64,000 bases of DNA from Nitratidesulfovibrio sp. SRB-5 (lineage in GTDB: Bacteria > Desulfobacterota > Desulfovibrionia > Desulfovibrionales > Desulfovibrionaceae). Each line of letters begins with the position of its first letter. The first letter of the stretch is position 1. A model generated the notes under the pieces. The model had not been told where the DNA came from and ran no database searches. It saw only the letters and a program-made list of their open reading frames with translations. Below, piece after piece: positions 34,761 to 43,429 of this stretch. Location of the stretch: positions 186,001 through 250,000 of the forward strand of contig NZ_JAIOTY010000003.1 in the NCBI RefSeq assembly GCF_019931275.1, written 5' to 3'. Position numbers and translations under genes: made by a program.

Positions 34761-34810
34761 CCTCCCAAAACTTTTATTTGTGCTTTCTGTGCATTACGAA
34801 AATACGGGGT

Positions 34811-34884
34811 TCCAAGGGGCGGCAGCCGCTCTGCGATCGCCATCCGTAAGGCTCGCAAGCTCGCCCAACGGCTGCCGTCCTTGG
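34811..34884 (+). repeat. Family B element, copy 6, inside a hairpin
   Basis: TGCGATCGCCATCCGTAAGG ... CTCGCCCAACGGCTG, framed by CCAAGGGGCGGCAGC and GCTGCCGTCCTTGG. A family A fragment (GCCGCCGGAGGCGTAC) follows directly. Confidence 0.75.
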
Positions 34885-34923
34885 CCGCCGGAGGCGTACA
34901 AAAACAGGCTTTGTCAATAACCT

Positions 34924-34949
34924 GACCACCCGCTATGCGGGTGGTTTTG
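34924..34949 (+). terminator. Rho-independent terminator between the ATPase and ybaK genes
   Basis: ACCACCCGC, loop TAT, GCGGGTGGT then TTTGATTT on the plus strand. The whole 34577-34972 gap is otherwise filled by family B copies and holds no gene. Confidence 0.7.
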
Positions 34950-34972
34950 ATTTGGGTGGCGGGAAGGGCGGC

Positions 34973-35437
34973 TCAGGCCGCCACGTCGGCGAAGGCGGCC
35001 CCGGTAAGGGCTGCCAGATCGGACGGGGAGAGTTCTATCTCCACGCCCCGGCGGCCCGCGCTGACGTAGATGGTGGGGTATTCCTGCGCAGAAGCGTCGA
35101 TGACCGTGGGCAGGCGCTTCTTCTGGCCCAGCGGGCTTACCCCGCCCACCACGTAGCCGGTCACGCGCTCGGCCACGGCCACGTCGGCCATGGCGGCCTT
35201 CTTGGCGCCCACCACGCGGGCCAGCTGCTTCAGGTCCAGCTGGTGCAGCACGGGCACCACGGCCACCACCAGCCCGTCGCCTGCGGCCACCACCAGGGTC
35301 TTGAACACCCGGGCCGGGTCCACGCCCAGCTTGTCCGCCGCCTCGCGGCCATAGGATTCCGCCGCCGGGTCGTGGGTGTATTCGTGAATGGTGTAGGCGA
35401 TTCTGGCCTTCTTGGCGCGGTCGATGGCCGGGGTCAT
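34973..35437 (-). CDS. ybaK: Cys-tRNA(Pro) deacylase, YbaK/EbsC family
   Basis: Hydrolyses misacylated Cys-tRNA(Pro), a trans-editing partner of prolyl-tRNA synthetase. The 154 residues match the family length of about 155-160. The family run FKTLVV, the conserved lysine in QLARVVGAKKAAMAD and GGVSPLGQKKRLPTVID are all visible. GGAGG stands before the ATG. The frame stays open upstream, but with no family similarity. It is a single gene, convergent with the metal ATPase. Confidence 0.93.
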   Translation of the reverse strand: MTPAIDRAKKARIAYTIHEYTHDPAAESYGREAADKLGVDPARVFKTLVVAAGDGLVVAVVPVLHQLDLKQLARVVGAKKAAMADVAVAERVTGYVVGGVSPLGQKKRLPTVIDASAQEYPTIYVSAGRRGVEIELSPSDLAALTGAAFADVAA

Positions 35438-35635
35438 GGGGGGTCCTCCCTGCGGATGCTGTCGAAGGCTGGCGCGTGCCGACGGCGACGCCGAATGCCG
35501 ACACCGCGCCATACCTCCGTTGCGCGCGCCGTGCAACGACCCGCCCCTTCGGCGGCTTTCCCCCGGTCAGCGGTTGCTCGCCTTGGCGGGCATGCCTATG
35601 TGAAGCCGTACGTCCCTTTTTTTCAGGAGCAGTGT

Positions 35636-36100
35636 ATGAAGCTTTTCCGTCTGATCCTTCCGGCCACCCTCATGGTGCTGGCCCTTTCCACCGCCGCCCA
35701 CGCCTTTTTCGGGTTCGGCGGCAAGTACGAAACCGTGCAGCCGCAAGGCGAGACCATCCGCATCAAGGCCGCCGACATCACCCCCACGGCGAAGTTCTAC
35801 GCCATCAAGGATGGCGGCACCGAAATCCGCTTCTTTGTGGTGAAGGGGCCGGACGGCACCCCCCGCGCCGCGCTGGACGCATGCGACGTGTGCTGGCGCG
35901 AGGGCAAGGGCTACCGTCAGGAAGGGGCCAACATGGTGTGCGAGAACTGCGGCATGGTCTTCAATACCGCGCGCATCAACGAGGTGCGCGGCGGCTGCAA
36001 CCCGCACCCGCTGGAACGCACCATGGACGGCGGCGACCTGCTGCTGCGCGTGGCGGAATTGAAGGCCGGGGCCAAGTACTTCGCCACCGCCAGAAAGTAA
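35636..36100 (+). CDS. DUF2318 exported protein with paired Cys motifs
   Basis: 154 residues with a signal peptide (MKLFRLILPATLMVLALSTAAHAFF). The DUF2318 signature is CDVCWREGKGYRQEGANMVC followed by ENCGMVF, holding two CxxC-type pairs that may bind a metal or cofactor. In Campylobacter-type iron uptake loci (p19/FTR1) a DUF2318 protein precedes FtsX-like permeases and an ABC ATPase, as here. AGGAG lies before the ATG. It opens an apparent three-gene unit with the permease 74 bp downstream. Role in iron or metal handling is inference from that arrangement. Confidence 0.88.
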   Translation: MKLFRLILPATLMVLALSTAAHAFFGFGGKYETVQPQGETIRIKAADITPTAKFYAIKDGGTEIRFFVVKGPDGTPRAALDACDVCWREGKGYRQEGANMVCENCGMVFNTARINEVRGGCNPHPLERTMDGGDLLLRVAELKAGAKYFATARK

Positions 36101-36174
36101 TGCTCTCCGCTGGCTGCTGCCCCTTCGAGGGCAGCGCCGGAGCGTGAGAAACCGACCCCGCCCGCGAGCACACC

Positions 36175-37368
36175 ATGAACATCCTGACCATTCCGTTGCG
36201 CTGCGCCCGCAAGAAGTGGCTGCGCACCCTCTCGCTGTTCTGCATCTTCACCCTCGGTGTGGCCTCCATCGTGGCCCTGCGCGAGGTGTCCGCCGTGGTG
36301 GGCGAAAGCCTGGAGCGCAAGCTGACCAGTTTTGGCGCCAACATCATGGTTTCCCCCGCGCGAGAGACGCTGACCGTCAGCTACGGCGGCCTGCCCCTGG
36401 GTGACCTGTTGCTGGACGAGGGGCATCTTGCCCATGCCGAGACGGTCCGGCGCATCCGGTCCATCGAATTCAGCGCCAACATCGCAGGCGTGGCCCCCAA
36501 GCTGGTGACCATGGCCCGCATCGGCTCGCCCGCAGGGGCGGCCACGCCCGTGGCGCCGTTGCCGGTCGCGGTTGTTGGCGTTGACTGGCCGGAGGAACTT
36601 TCGCTGAAGGGCTACTGGGCCATCGACGGCGCCACCCCCAAGACTCCGGAAGGAGTGTTGGCGGGCCACGCCGTGGCCGCGCGGCTGGGCCTTGCGCCGG
36701 GCAGCGTGGTGGACGTCAACGGCCACGCGGTGACCGTCACCGGGGTCATCGGGTCCACCGGCAGCGACGACGACAACGTGCTGCTGGCGGACATCGGCTT
36801 CGTGCAGCGGGCCTTCAACCTGCCGGACAAGGCCAGCTTCGTGGAAGTGGCGGCCCTGTGCGCGGGCTGTCCCATTGATGACATAGTCGCCCAACTGCGC
36901 GCCGCGCTGCCGGGGCAGGACATCAAGGCCCTGCGCCACGTGGTGGAGCAGCGCATGTACTCCGTGCACTTCGCCCAGCAGCTGGCGCTGGTGGTCAGCC
37001 TGGTCATCCTGCTGACGGCCTGCGCCATGGTGGTCATGTCCATGCTGTCCGCCGTCAACGAGCGGCGGCGCGAGATCGGCATCCTGCGGTCGGTGGGCTT
37101 TTCGCGCTCCGGCGTGTTCACCGTGTTCGCGTCCGAGGCGTTGCTGGTGGGCGTGGCTGCCGGGCTTGCGGGGTATCTGGCCGGGCACGGCCTGGCCCTG
37201 AAGGTGCTGGCGCTGCTGCATATGGCCGACGTGGCCCCGCCCCCGTTCAGTCTTGGCGCCCTGGCCCTGACGACGGGCGGCATCGCCGCCGTGTCCGTGC
37301 TGGCGGCGGCCTTCCCGGCGTGGAAGGCGTCGCGCGTGGAGCCTGCCGCCGCGCTGGTTTCCCTGTAG
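36175..37368 (+). CDS. ABC transporter permease, FtsX/MacB type
   Basis: 397 residues with four membrane helices: one near the N-terminus (LFCIFTLGVASIVAL) and three at the C-terminus, around a large exported domain of about 230 residues, the MacB/LolC/FtsX arrangement. The C-terminal signature NERRREIGILRSVGFSR is intact. The exported loop contains a CAGCPID segment. It follows the DUF2318 gene and is served by the ATPase at 37636. Such permeases usually do mechanical work or move lipoproteins or peptides; here the partner suggests a metal-related role. Confidence 0.9.
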   Translation: MNILTIPLRCARKKWLRTLSLFCIFTLGVASIVALREVSAVVGESLERKLTSFGANIMVSPARETLTVSYGGLPLGDLLLDEGHLAHAETVRRIRSIEFSANIAGVAPKLVTMARIGSPAGAATPVAPLPVAVVGVDWPEELSLKGYWAIDGATPKTPEGVLAGHAVAARLGLAPGSVVDVNGHAVTVTGVIGSTGSDDDNVLLADIGFVQRAFNLPDKASFVEVAALCAGCPIDDIVAQLRAALPGQDIKALRHVVEQRMYSVHFAQQLALVVSLVILLTACAMVVMSMLSAVNERRREIGILRSVGFSRSGVFTVFASEALLVGVAAGLAGYLAGHGLALKVLALLHMADVAPPPFSLGALALTTGGIAAVSVLAAAFPAWKASRVEPAAALVSL

Positions 37369-37437
37369 CCGGTTGCCGCTATGGTCTTTTTGCCCTCTGC
37401 CTTCGTCAGAATGGTTTTTATTCCGGTCGAATACCAC

Positions 37438-37500
37438 AAAAGCGCGCTGCGGTCCCCATCCGTAAGATTCGCGCTGCGCGCTCACCAACGGCTGGGGCAT
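37438..37500 (+). repeat. Family B element, copy 7, between permease and ATPase genes
   Basis: GCTGCGGTCCCCATCCGTAA ... GCTCACCAACGGCTGGGG. It lies in the 267-bp space inside an apparent operon, so it may modulate expression of the ATPase relative to the permease. Confidence 0.7.
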
Positions 37501-37635
37501 GCTCCCTCCATAAAAAAGCCATTCTTCCTTGGCAGAGGACAAAAATCCTCATAGCGGCGACAGAGTGTGACCGCGAAGAGCACCCTCCCCCATTTCCTTC
37601 CCTGCATAGTTCTGTTTGTTGAAGAAAGGCACCAC

Positions 37636-38349
37636 ATGACCACAGACCATACCGGCAGCGCCCCGGCCATCATCGAGGCGCGCGACCTTTGCAAAAGCTA
37701 CCCGGCCACCGACGGCGGCGCGCCCGCGCCTGTGCTGCGCGGCGTTTCGCTGCGCGTGTCCCCCGGCGAATTCGTGGCCGTGGCGGGCCGTTCCGGCTCG
37801 GGCAAGTCCACGCTGCTCAACGTGCTGGCCTCGCTGACCCTGCCCGATACGGGTACGGTGCTGTTCGACGGGCAGGACATCACCCGCGTGTCCGAGGCCC
37901 GGCGCAACCGCCTGCGCCACAGCGACTTTGCCGTGATCTTTCAGGCCCACCACCTGATGCCCTACCTGACCGCGCTGGAAAACGTACTGCTGCCGTTCAT
38001 GAACGGTCTTGCGCCGGTGCCCGCCGCCATGGCCGAAAAGGGCCGCAGCGTGCTGGACCGGGTGGGGCTTTCCGGCAAGGCGGGTTCACTGCCGGGCGCC
38101 CTTTCCGGCGGGGAGCAGCAGCGCGTGGCCATTGCCCGCGCACTGGTGCGCGACGCCCGCGTGCTGTTTGCCGACGAACCCACCGGCAGCCTGGATACCG
38201 CCACGGGCGAGGCCATCATGGAACTGCTGGCCGAACTTGGCCGCGACGGCCTGACCACGGTGATGGTCACCCACAACCCGGACTATGCCCGCCGCGCCCA
38301 CCGCACCCTCATCATGCGTGACGGCCTGATGGTGGACGGGCTGGCCTGA
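37636..38349 (+). CDS. ABC transporter ATPase, LolD/MacB type
   Basis: 237 residues, drives the FtsX-type permease encoded upstream. Walker A is GRSGSGKST, the signature is [15 protein letters not shown] and Walker B is [10 protein letters not shown]; the switch His is in [10 protein letters not shown] start at the ATG 8 bases after AAAGG ([10 protein letters not shown]); a GTG at 37567 would add 23 unrelated residues. Gene order and family make it the energy subunit of the DUF2318-permease unit, though 267 bp separates it from the permease gene. Confidence 0.93.
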   Translation: MTTDHTGSAPAIIEARDLCKSYPATDGGAPAPVLRGVSLRVSPGEFVAVAGRSGSGKSTLLNVLASLTLPDTGTVLFDGQDITRVSEARRNRLRHSDFAVIFQAHHLMPYLTALENVLLPFMNGLAPVPAAMAEKGRSVLDRVGLSGKAGSLPGALSGGEQQRVAIARALVRDARVLFADEPTGSLDTATGEAIMELLAELGRDGLTTVMVTHNPDYARRAHRTLIMRDGLMVDGLA

Positions 38350-38460
38350 CGGCCTGACTGGCGAGCTGGCCTGATGGCCCGAACTGGCGGGCTGCGACGG
38401 CGCGGCCGCCAACAACGGATGGTTGTGGCGGTCTTGCGGTTTTTACCGCGCCGCGCATGC

Positions 38461-38494
38461 GAAGGGGGGCGTTTCCGCCCCCCTTCGTGTTGTT
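38461..38494 (+). terminator. Terminator of the ABC transporter operon
   Basis: GAAGGGGGGCG, loop TTTC, CGCCCCCCTTC then GTGTTGTT. Confidence 0.65.
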
Positions 38495-38618
38495 GCACCC
38501 GCCGTTGCGTTGCCCCCGTGACATCAACCGCAGCGCAAGGTCATGCGGTTTCCGTCGCCGGACTGGCGGGCGCATCGCGCACGATTTCGGGCCGGGTGGG
38601 ACCCCGGCGCGAAACCGT

Positions 38619-38948
38619 TCAGGCCAGATGCAGCGCGGTGATGCCAGCGACCAGCAGGGCCATGCCCAGCCACGCGACGGCGGTGAGCCGCTGGCCCAGC
38701 ATGGCCCAGCCGCCCAGCGAGGTGCCCAGGATGCCGAAACCGCCCCACATGGCGTAGGCAACGGACAGGTCCATGCCCCGCGTGGCGTAGGCCAGGCAGG
38801 TGAATGCCAGACCCACCAGCGCCAGCGCCCCCAGCGCCGGGCCGCGCCGGGTGAACCCGTGCGAGCGGGCCAGAAGCAGGTTGGCCCCCACGTCCAGGGC
38901 GGCGGCCAGCATCACGGCCAGCAGGAAGGGAAGTGCGGACAGGCTCAT
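38619..38948 (-). CDS. mdtI: Small multidrug resistance protein, MdtI type
   Basis: One half of the heterodimeric MdtJI-type exporter (spermidine in E. coli). The 109 residues have four helices and closely follow MdtI: LSVAYAMWGGFGILGT and GWAMLGQRLTAVAWLG. The first helix reads AAALDVGANLLL, so the membrane glutamate used for coupling in SMR pumps is aspartate here. Its ATG overlaps the mdtJ TGA (ATGA), so translation is coupled. Confidence 0.9.
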   Translation of the reverse strand: MSLSALPFLLAVMLAAALDVGANLLLARSHGFTRRGPALGALALVGLAFTCLAYATRGMDLSVAYAMWGGFGILGTSLGGWAMLGQRLTAVAWLGMALLVAGITALHLA

Positions 38949-39352
38949 GGCGTCACCTCTCTGTCGGCCTGCGCGGGGCGGCCCGAGGGATCCGTCACGC
39001 CGTCTCGCGCGGGCTTTGGTGCATCGTGCCGCGTGCCGTGGTGCACCATCAGGACGCCGCAGAATATGGCCGCCAGCGCAGCCATGCGGGACGGCGTGAG
39101 CCGCTCGCCCATCAGGGAGCCCGCAAGCGTTATGAGCGCCAGCCCGGCCCCTTCCCATACGGCGTAGGCCACGCCCACCGGCACGCGGGTCACGGCGCGG
39201 GCCAGGCACCAGTAGGAAAGGCCCAGCAGCAGGTACATGGCGGCCATGCCGGGCACGGGCCACGCGGCCTGCGAGGCCTTCATGATCACCGTGCCCGCTA
39301 CCTCCAGCACGATGGAACAGGACAGGAACAACCAGGGTATGATGTTGGACAC
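38945..39352 (-). CDS. mdtJ: Small multidrug resistance protein, MdtJ type
   Basis: Partner of MdtI. The 135 residues carry four helices; the first keeps the coupling glutamate (CSIVLEVAGTVIMKAS), and GVAYAVWEGAGLALITL matches MdtJ. A charged tail of about 30 residues follows, longer than usual. The start is GTG (MSNIIPW), preceded by CAGGAG at eight bases. Substrate is inferred from the pair's similarity to spermidine exporters. Confidence 0.92.
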   Translation of the reverse strand: MSNIIPWLFLSCSIVLEVAGTVIMKASQAAWPVPGMAAMYLLLGLSYWCLARAVTRVPVGVAYAVWEGAGLALITLAGSLMGERLTPSRMAALAAIFCGVLMVHHGTRHDAPKPARDGVTDPSGRPAQADREVTP

Positions 39353-39729
39353 GCAAAAGCTCCTGGCGGCCGGCGACTTCTGCGAAGTGCACGGGCCGCC
39401 GACGTTGTGGGCCTGAAATGTTACTGCGAAAACAGGAAGGATGCCGTCTGCCGGTTGTTTAGGCGCGGCATGAAGGGAAGGGCTAAAGCGCGCTGCGCCA
39501 GAACCGTTCGCGAGAAGAAACGGTACATGGCGTGCAGGTGGGGATGCAGAGAAGTATCTTGGTCATGATGCGTTCAGCATGCCACGATCATGCAATGGGG
39601 GCAAGCAGCGGCGCGGGTGACGGAATACCGCCGCCCGCGCCGGGAAATGCTCGTCCTGCCCTTCGGCCCGCCCGCCCCGCGTCCTTGGGGGCGGGCGGCC
39701 AGCCGGGGTGTGCACGGAGAGGACTGCGA
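39353..39729. other. Intergenic region upstream of mdtJ
   Basis: No gene seen. A GC-rich hairpin (CGGCCCGCCCGCCCC / GGGGGCGGGCGGCC, 39668-39710) lies just after the coiled-coil gene's stop and may end its transcript, though it lacks a U-tract. I see no recognisable guanidine riboswitch, which some SMR genes have. Confidence 0.4.
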
Positions 39730-40020
39730 CTACTTGAAGCGGGCCCTTGCAGAGGCGAAGGCCGCCTCCACGGCGTCCCAGGCCAGTTCCAGGCCTGCCT
39801 TCATGTCCTTCCAGGCATGCTCGCCCGCATGCTGCAATTCGTCCAGCTTGCGCTTGGCCTCTTCGCGCTTGCGGCGCAGGTCGGTGATCTGCTCGTGGTA
39901 TTCCACGCGGGCTTCCGCCTTGGCCAGCGCTGCCTGCACTTCCAGCTTCTCGAGCTGGGCCTTCCACAGTTCGAGCTTGTCGCGAAGGGTGCGGATGTAC
40001 TCTTCCCTGGTGTTGGGCAT
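39730..40020 (-). CDS. Small coiled-coil protein of unknown function
   Basis: 96 residues, highly charged: heptad-like KLELWKAQLEKLEVQAALAK and ITDLRRKREEAKRKLDELQ suggest a continuous coiled coil over most of the length, with an aromatic AWDAVEAAF near the end. No signal peptide or membrane helix. GGGAG lies eight bases before the ATG. Reminiscent of phage-shock or apolipoprotein-like helical proteins in composition only; no family assignment. Confidence 0.7.
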   Translation of the reverse strand: MPNTREEYIRTLRDKLELWKAQLEKLEVQAALAKAEARVEYHEQITDLRRKREEAKRKLDELQHAGEHAWKDMKAGLELAWDAVEAAFASARARFK

Positions 40021-40216
40021 GGTCTGCACTCCCGTGGCTGGAGGTTCAAGGGGGCCGGAACATCCGGCATTCGCGCGGCCCCGTGCCGCGCCTTCACCCG
40101 TACAGGTAGGCATTGGCGCGGGGCACGGCAAGGGCAGGGCGGAGAAATGACGGGATGCTTCGGCGTGATCCCCATGAAATCATTGGGTAGAGGCTGGTTC
40201 CACCCGCCCGGAAACA

Positions 40217-40252
40217 AAACCGCCCGCCGCGTATGCTCGCGGCGGGCGGTCA
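40217..40252 (-). terminator. Terminator of the oxoacid:ferredoxin oxidoreductase operon
   Basis: Minus strand: ACCGCCCGCCGCG, short loop, CGCGGCGGGCGGT, then TTTGTTT. A TCATTTTTC on the plus side makes it potentially bidirectional. The 40021-40404 gap has nothing else. Confidence 0.8.
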
Positions 40253-40404
40253 TTTTTCGTCCTGTTACCCCGCAGGTCTTGCGACACATGGGGTTTTGCG
40301 CGTTTCCCGATCCGCGTTGCCGTTGCGCTCCGGTTGCGGGCGGGGCTGGGCAGCGCGATGCGGTTTACCGCTACCGGCAGGTGTTTTCCTGCCGTTGCGG
40401 CAGG

Positions 40405-40947
40405 TTAGCCTGCGTGATCGAAGCCCGCCTGCAACGCATCCGCGTTTTTCGGGATGAGATGGCTGTAGTGGGCGGAAATGACGCTGACAAGGCTCTTCTT
40501 CACCACGTCCAGGTCCACCACGCCGGTGGCCCGCACGTAGGCGCCCAGCGCCACCATGTTGGCCATCTTGGTGTTGCCAAGCTTGTCGGCGATGTCGTTG
40601 GCGGGCACGCACACGGTGCGCATGCGCGCTTCGGCCTGCGATGCGTCCACCAGCGAGGTGTTCAGCACCAGCACCCCGCCGTCTTCCAGCCGGGGCTGGA
40701 ACTTGTCCAGCGAGGGCTGGTTCATGACGATGAGGCTCCTGGGCCGCTGGATGATGGGCGAACCGATGTCCTCGTCCGACACCACCACCGTGCAGTTGGC
40801 GGTGCCACCGCGCATTTCCGGCCCGTACACGGGAATGTACGTCACGTTCAGCCCGGCGTTCATGCCCGCGTAGGCCAGCAGGTTGCCGATCAGCATCACG
40901 CCCTGGCCGCCGAAACCGGCCATGATCACGTCCTGATAGAGCGCCAT
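40405..40947 (-). CDS. 2-oxoacid:ferredoxin oxidoreductase, gamma subunit
   Basis: 180 residues of the KorC/VorC type, part of the cytoplasmic enzyme that oxidises a 2-oxoacid plus CoA to acyl-CoA, CO2 and reduced ferredoxin. Family features: MAGFGGQGVMLIGNLLAYAG, YGPEMRGGTANCTVVVSDE and SPIIQRPRSLIVMNQPS. Its ATG overlaps the beta-subunit TGA. A GAGGGGGT ribosome site lies inside the upstream gene. It is the last gene of the four-gene operon. Confidence 0.94.
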   Translation of the reverse strand: MALYQDVIMAGFGGQGVMLIGNLLAYAGMNAGLNVTYIPVYGPEMRGGTANCTVVVSDEDIGSPIIQRPRSLIVMNQPSLDKFQPRLEDGGVLVLNTSLVDASQAEARMRTVCVPANDIADKLGNTKMANMVALGAYVRATGVVDLDVVKKSLVSVISAHYSHLIPKNADALQAGFDHAG

Positions 40948-41738
40948 CAGCACACCCCCTCGCCTTCGGTCACGTCCTTGTACACCCCCAGCGGAAAGTA
41001 GGGGATCATCTCTTCGCGGATGCGGGTATTGGCCTTCACCGCGTCCATGCGCCAGTTGGTGGGGCAGCCGGACAGCAGCTCCACGAAGCCGAAGCCCAGG
41101 CCCTGCTGCTGCACGTCGAAGGCCTTGCGCACGGCCTTCTTGGCGGCGCGGATGTTCTTGACGCTGTCCAGCGAGGCGCGGGCGGAATAGGCCACCCCGC
41201 CAAGGCCCGCGATGATCTCTGCCATGCGGATGGGCATGCCCTCGCGGTCGCGGCAGCGGCCACCGGGGCAGGTGGTGGTCTTCTGCCCGATGAGGGTGGT
41301 GGGGGCCATCTGGCCGCCGGTCATGCCGTACACGGTGTTGTTCACGAACACGATGGTGATGCGCTCGCCACGGTTGGCGGCGTGCATCACCTCGGCCAGC
41401 CCGATGGACGCCAGGTCGCCGTCACCCTGATAGGTGAACACGATCTTGTCCATGCGCCCGCGCTTTACGCCGGTGGCCACGGCAGGGGCGCGCCCGTGCG
41501 GTGCCTCTACCGAATCCACGGCCAGATAGTTGTAGATGAACACCGAACAGCCGATGGAGGCCACGCAGATGGTGTCGTCCACCACGCCCATTTCCTCCAG
41601 CACTTCGGCCACCAGGCGGTGGGCGATGCCGTGGTGGCAGCCGGGGCAGTAGTGGGTGGCGCGGTCCACCAGCACGTCGGGAACCTCGAAGGCCATCTGC
41701 TCGTCGTCGGCGAGCGCCAGTCTTTCGTCAGCCTGCAT
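40947..41738 (-). CDS. 2-oxoacid:ferredoxin oxidoreductase, beta subunit (TPP-binding)
   Basis: 263 residues. Binds thiamine diphosphate: YQGDGDLASIGLAEVMHAAN is the GDG...N motif, followed by FVNNTVYGMTGGQMAPTT. HYCPGCHHGIAHRLVAE and SIGCSVF are typical of the Kor/Vor group. The ATG overlaps the alpha TGA (ATGA). Substrate could be 2-oxoglutarate or branched-chain oxoacids; the sequence does not decide. Confidence 0.94.
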   Translation of the reverse strand: MQADERLALADDEQMAFEVPDVLVDRATHYCPGCHHGIAHRLVAEVLEEMGVVDDTICVASIGCSVFIYNYLAVDSVEAPHGRAPAVATGVKRGRMDKIVFTYQGDGDLASIGLAEVMHAANRGERITIVFVNNTVYGMTGGQMAPTTLIGQKTTTCPGGRCRDREGMPIRMAEIIAGLGGVAYSARASLDSVKNIRAAKKAVRKAFDVQQQGLGFGFVELLSGCPTNWRMDAVKANTRIREEMIPYFPLGVYKDVTEGEGVC

Positions 41739-42823
41739 CACTTGCCCCCCATGGCGTCCAGAATGGGCGCGAGGAAATCGTCAGAGCCGGGCATTTCGCC
41801 CGGCATGTGCCCGTAGAAGGCCGAATCCACGATGCCGCGAATGGAAAGCCGCACGTCTTCCACCATCTGGCCGCAGTTGTGCTCGATGGTCAGGAAGCGC
41901 TTTCCCTGTTCCGCCAGGCCGCGCAGCAGCGGGCCGGGGAAGGGGAACAGGGTCTGCGGCCGCACCAGGCCCACCTTGTGGCCCTGGGCGCGCAACTTGC
42001 GGATGGCGGACTTTGCGATGCGCCCGATGGAGCCGTAGGCCACCACGATGAGTTCCGCGTCGTCGGTCAGGAAGCTTTCGGCCTTGGCCTCGGCCTGCAT
42101 GGCGGCGTACTTGGCCTGAAGGTGGCGGTTCTGCCCGGCCAGCGCGCCGTCTTCGAGGAACAGCGACTTCAGCAGGCGCGGCTTGCGGCCCTTGGCGCCT
42201 TCCAGCCGCCAGTCGGCAGCTTCGGTGGCGGGCACGGCGGCGGGCTTCCACGGGGTGACCGGTTCCTTCATCTGGCCTACGATGGCGTCGCCCAGCACCA
42301 TGACCGGGTTGCGGTACTTGAAGGCCAGATCGAAGGCCTGCACCATCATGTCGTAGCATTCCTGGCAGGTGGCCGGGGCCAGCACAAACAGCTTGTAGTC
42401 GCCGTGGCCGCCGCCCTTCACCGACTGGAAGTAGTCGCCCTGCGAGGGGCCGATGTCGCCAAGGCCCGGCCCGCCACGGTTCATGTTCACGATGACGCCG
42501 GGCAGTTCGCTGCCCGCCATGTACGAAATGGCTTCCTGCATCAGCGAGATGCCGGGGCTGGACGACGAGGTCAGCGCGCGGATGCCCGCGGCGGCGGCGC
42601 CCAGCAGCATGTTGGCCGAGGCCACCTCGCTTTCCGCCTGCACGAATTCGCCGCCCGCGTCGGGCAGGGCGTAGGACATCATTTCCGGAATGTCGTTCTG
42701 CGGGGTGATGGGGTAGCCGAAGTAGCAGCGGCACCCCGCGGCCAGCGCGCCGTGGGCGATGGCCTCGTTACCCTTGATGAAGATGCGTTCCGGCGTGCCC
42801 GTGTCGGTTGTGTTGTTCGGCAT
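41738..42823 (-). CDS. 2-oxoacid:ferredoxin oxidoreductase, alpha subunit
   Basis: 361 residues, contributes the pyrimidine-binding half and transketolase-C domain. Typical segments: GNEAIAHGALAAGCRCYFGYPITPQ (start of the domain), QAESEVASANMLLGAA, LTSSSSPGISLMQEAISY and NMNRGGPGLGDIGPSQGDY. AGGAG lies before the ATG, and the gene follows the ferredoxin subunit by four bases. Confidence 0.94.
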   Translation of the reverse strand: MPNNTTDTGTPERIFIKGNEAIAHGALAAGCRCYFGYPITPQNDIPEMMSYALPDAGGEFVQAESEVASANMLLGAAAAGIRALTSSSSPGISLMQEAISYMAGSELPGVIVNMNRGGPGLGDIGPSQGDYFQSVKGGGHGDYKLFVLAPATCQECYDMMVQAFDLAFKYRNPVMVLGDAIVGQMKEPVTPWKPAAVPATEAADWRLEGAKGRKPRLLKSLFLEDGALAGQNRHLQAKYAAMQAEAKAESFLTDDAELIVVAYGSIGRIAKSAIRKLRAQGHKVGLVRPQTLFPFPGPLLRGLAEQGKRFLTIEHNCGQMVEDVRLSIRGIVDSAFYGHMPGEMPGSDDFLAPILDAMGGK

Positions 42824-42827
42824 GGGG

Positions 42828-43067
42828 CTACTCCTTCCCGGCCTTCTTGGCCTTGCGCGACTTGATGACGCGGATGGCGACGTCCGGACAGATCAGCGCG
42901 CACGAGGCGCAACCGGTACAGTCCTTCATGGCATCCGCCGGAACCTCGGCGACCTTGTAGCCCTGCCTGTTGAAGCGCGAGGACTGCACGATGATGCCCT
43001 TGGGGCACACCGTGGTGCACAGCAGGCACCCCTTGCAGCGCTCGTCCAGAAATACGACCCGTGACAT
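42828..43067 (-). CDS. 2-oxoacid:ferredoxin oxidoreductase, delta (2[4Fe-4S] ferredoxin) subunit
   Basis: 79 residues with two four-cysteine clusters, CKGCLLCTTVCP and CTGCASCALICP, carrying electrons from the TPP site to soluble ferredoxin. First gene of the operon (delta-alpha-beta-gamma). AAAGGA lies seven bases before the ATG. A lysine-rich tail ends the protein. Confidence 0.95.
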   Translation of the reverse strand: MSRVVFLDERCKGCLLCTTVCPKGIIVQSSRFNRQGYKVAEVPADAMKDCTGCASCALICPDVAIRVIKSRKAKKAGKE

Positions 43068-43222
43068 GAAACCGTCCTTTGGGATGGAGGTTCGAAAGGC
43101 TGGTGGATGTGCTGCGCGCCCGGCGGTGGCCGGGTGCGCGCCGCTGCGCTATCTGCCGCCGGAGCGGCATGCCGGTGGCGGCGGTGTCTGCCCGATGGGG
43201 TGTACCATGCGGCAGCCTTCGT

Positions 43223-43290
43223 GCTCGCCGTCGTGCGCGCCGTCGTGCGCGCCGTGGTGCACGCCGTGGTGCGCGTGGTCGTGCCCGCTG
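43223..43290. repeat. Twelve-base tandem repeat upstream of the oxidoreductase operon
   Basis: About five to six imperfect copies of GCGCGCCGTCGT (later GCGCGTGGTCGT). The 43068-43429 gap has no supported gene; this array and the queA transcript end share it. Confidence 0.75.
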
Positions 43291-43429
43291 TTTCCGGCAG
43301 GCGTGGCCGCACCGCGCGGCGGCTTCTACCTATAGGACAAGTTCCGCCGCTTTTCAAAGCATGGTGCGGTGCCTGTCGAACTGGGCAGACGTACCGCACT
43401 TTCGGGGTGTTGTTGCGCGCAACTGCCCG

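Noticed and set aside
39353..39729. Guanidine riboswitch upstream of mdtJ
   Set aside because: SMR genes sometimes have one, but I could not see the conserved ACGR hairpin pairs or ykkC core.
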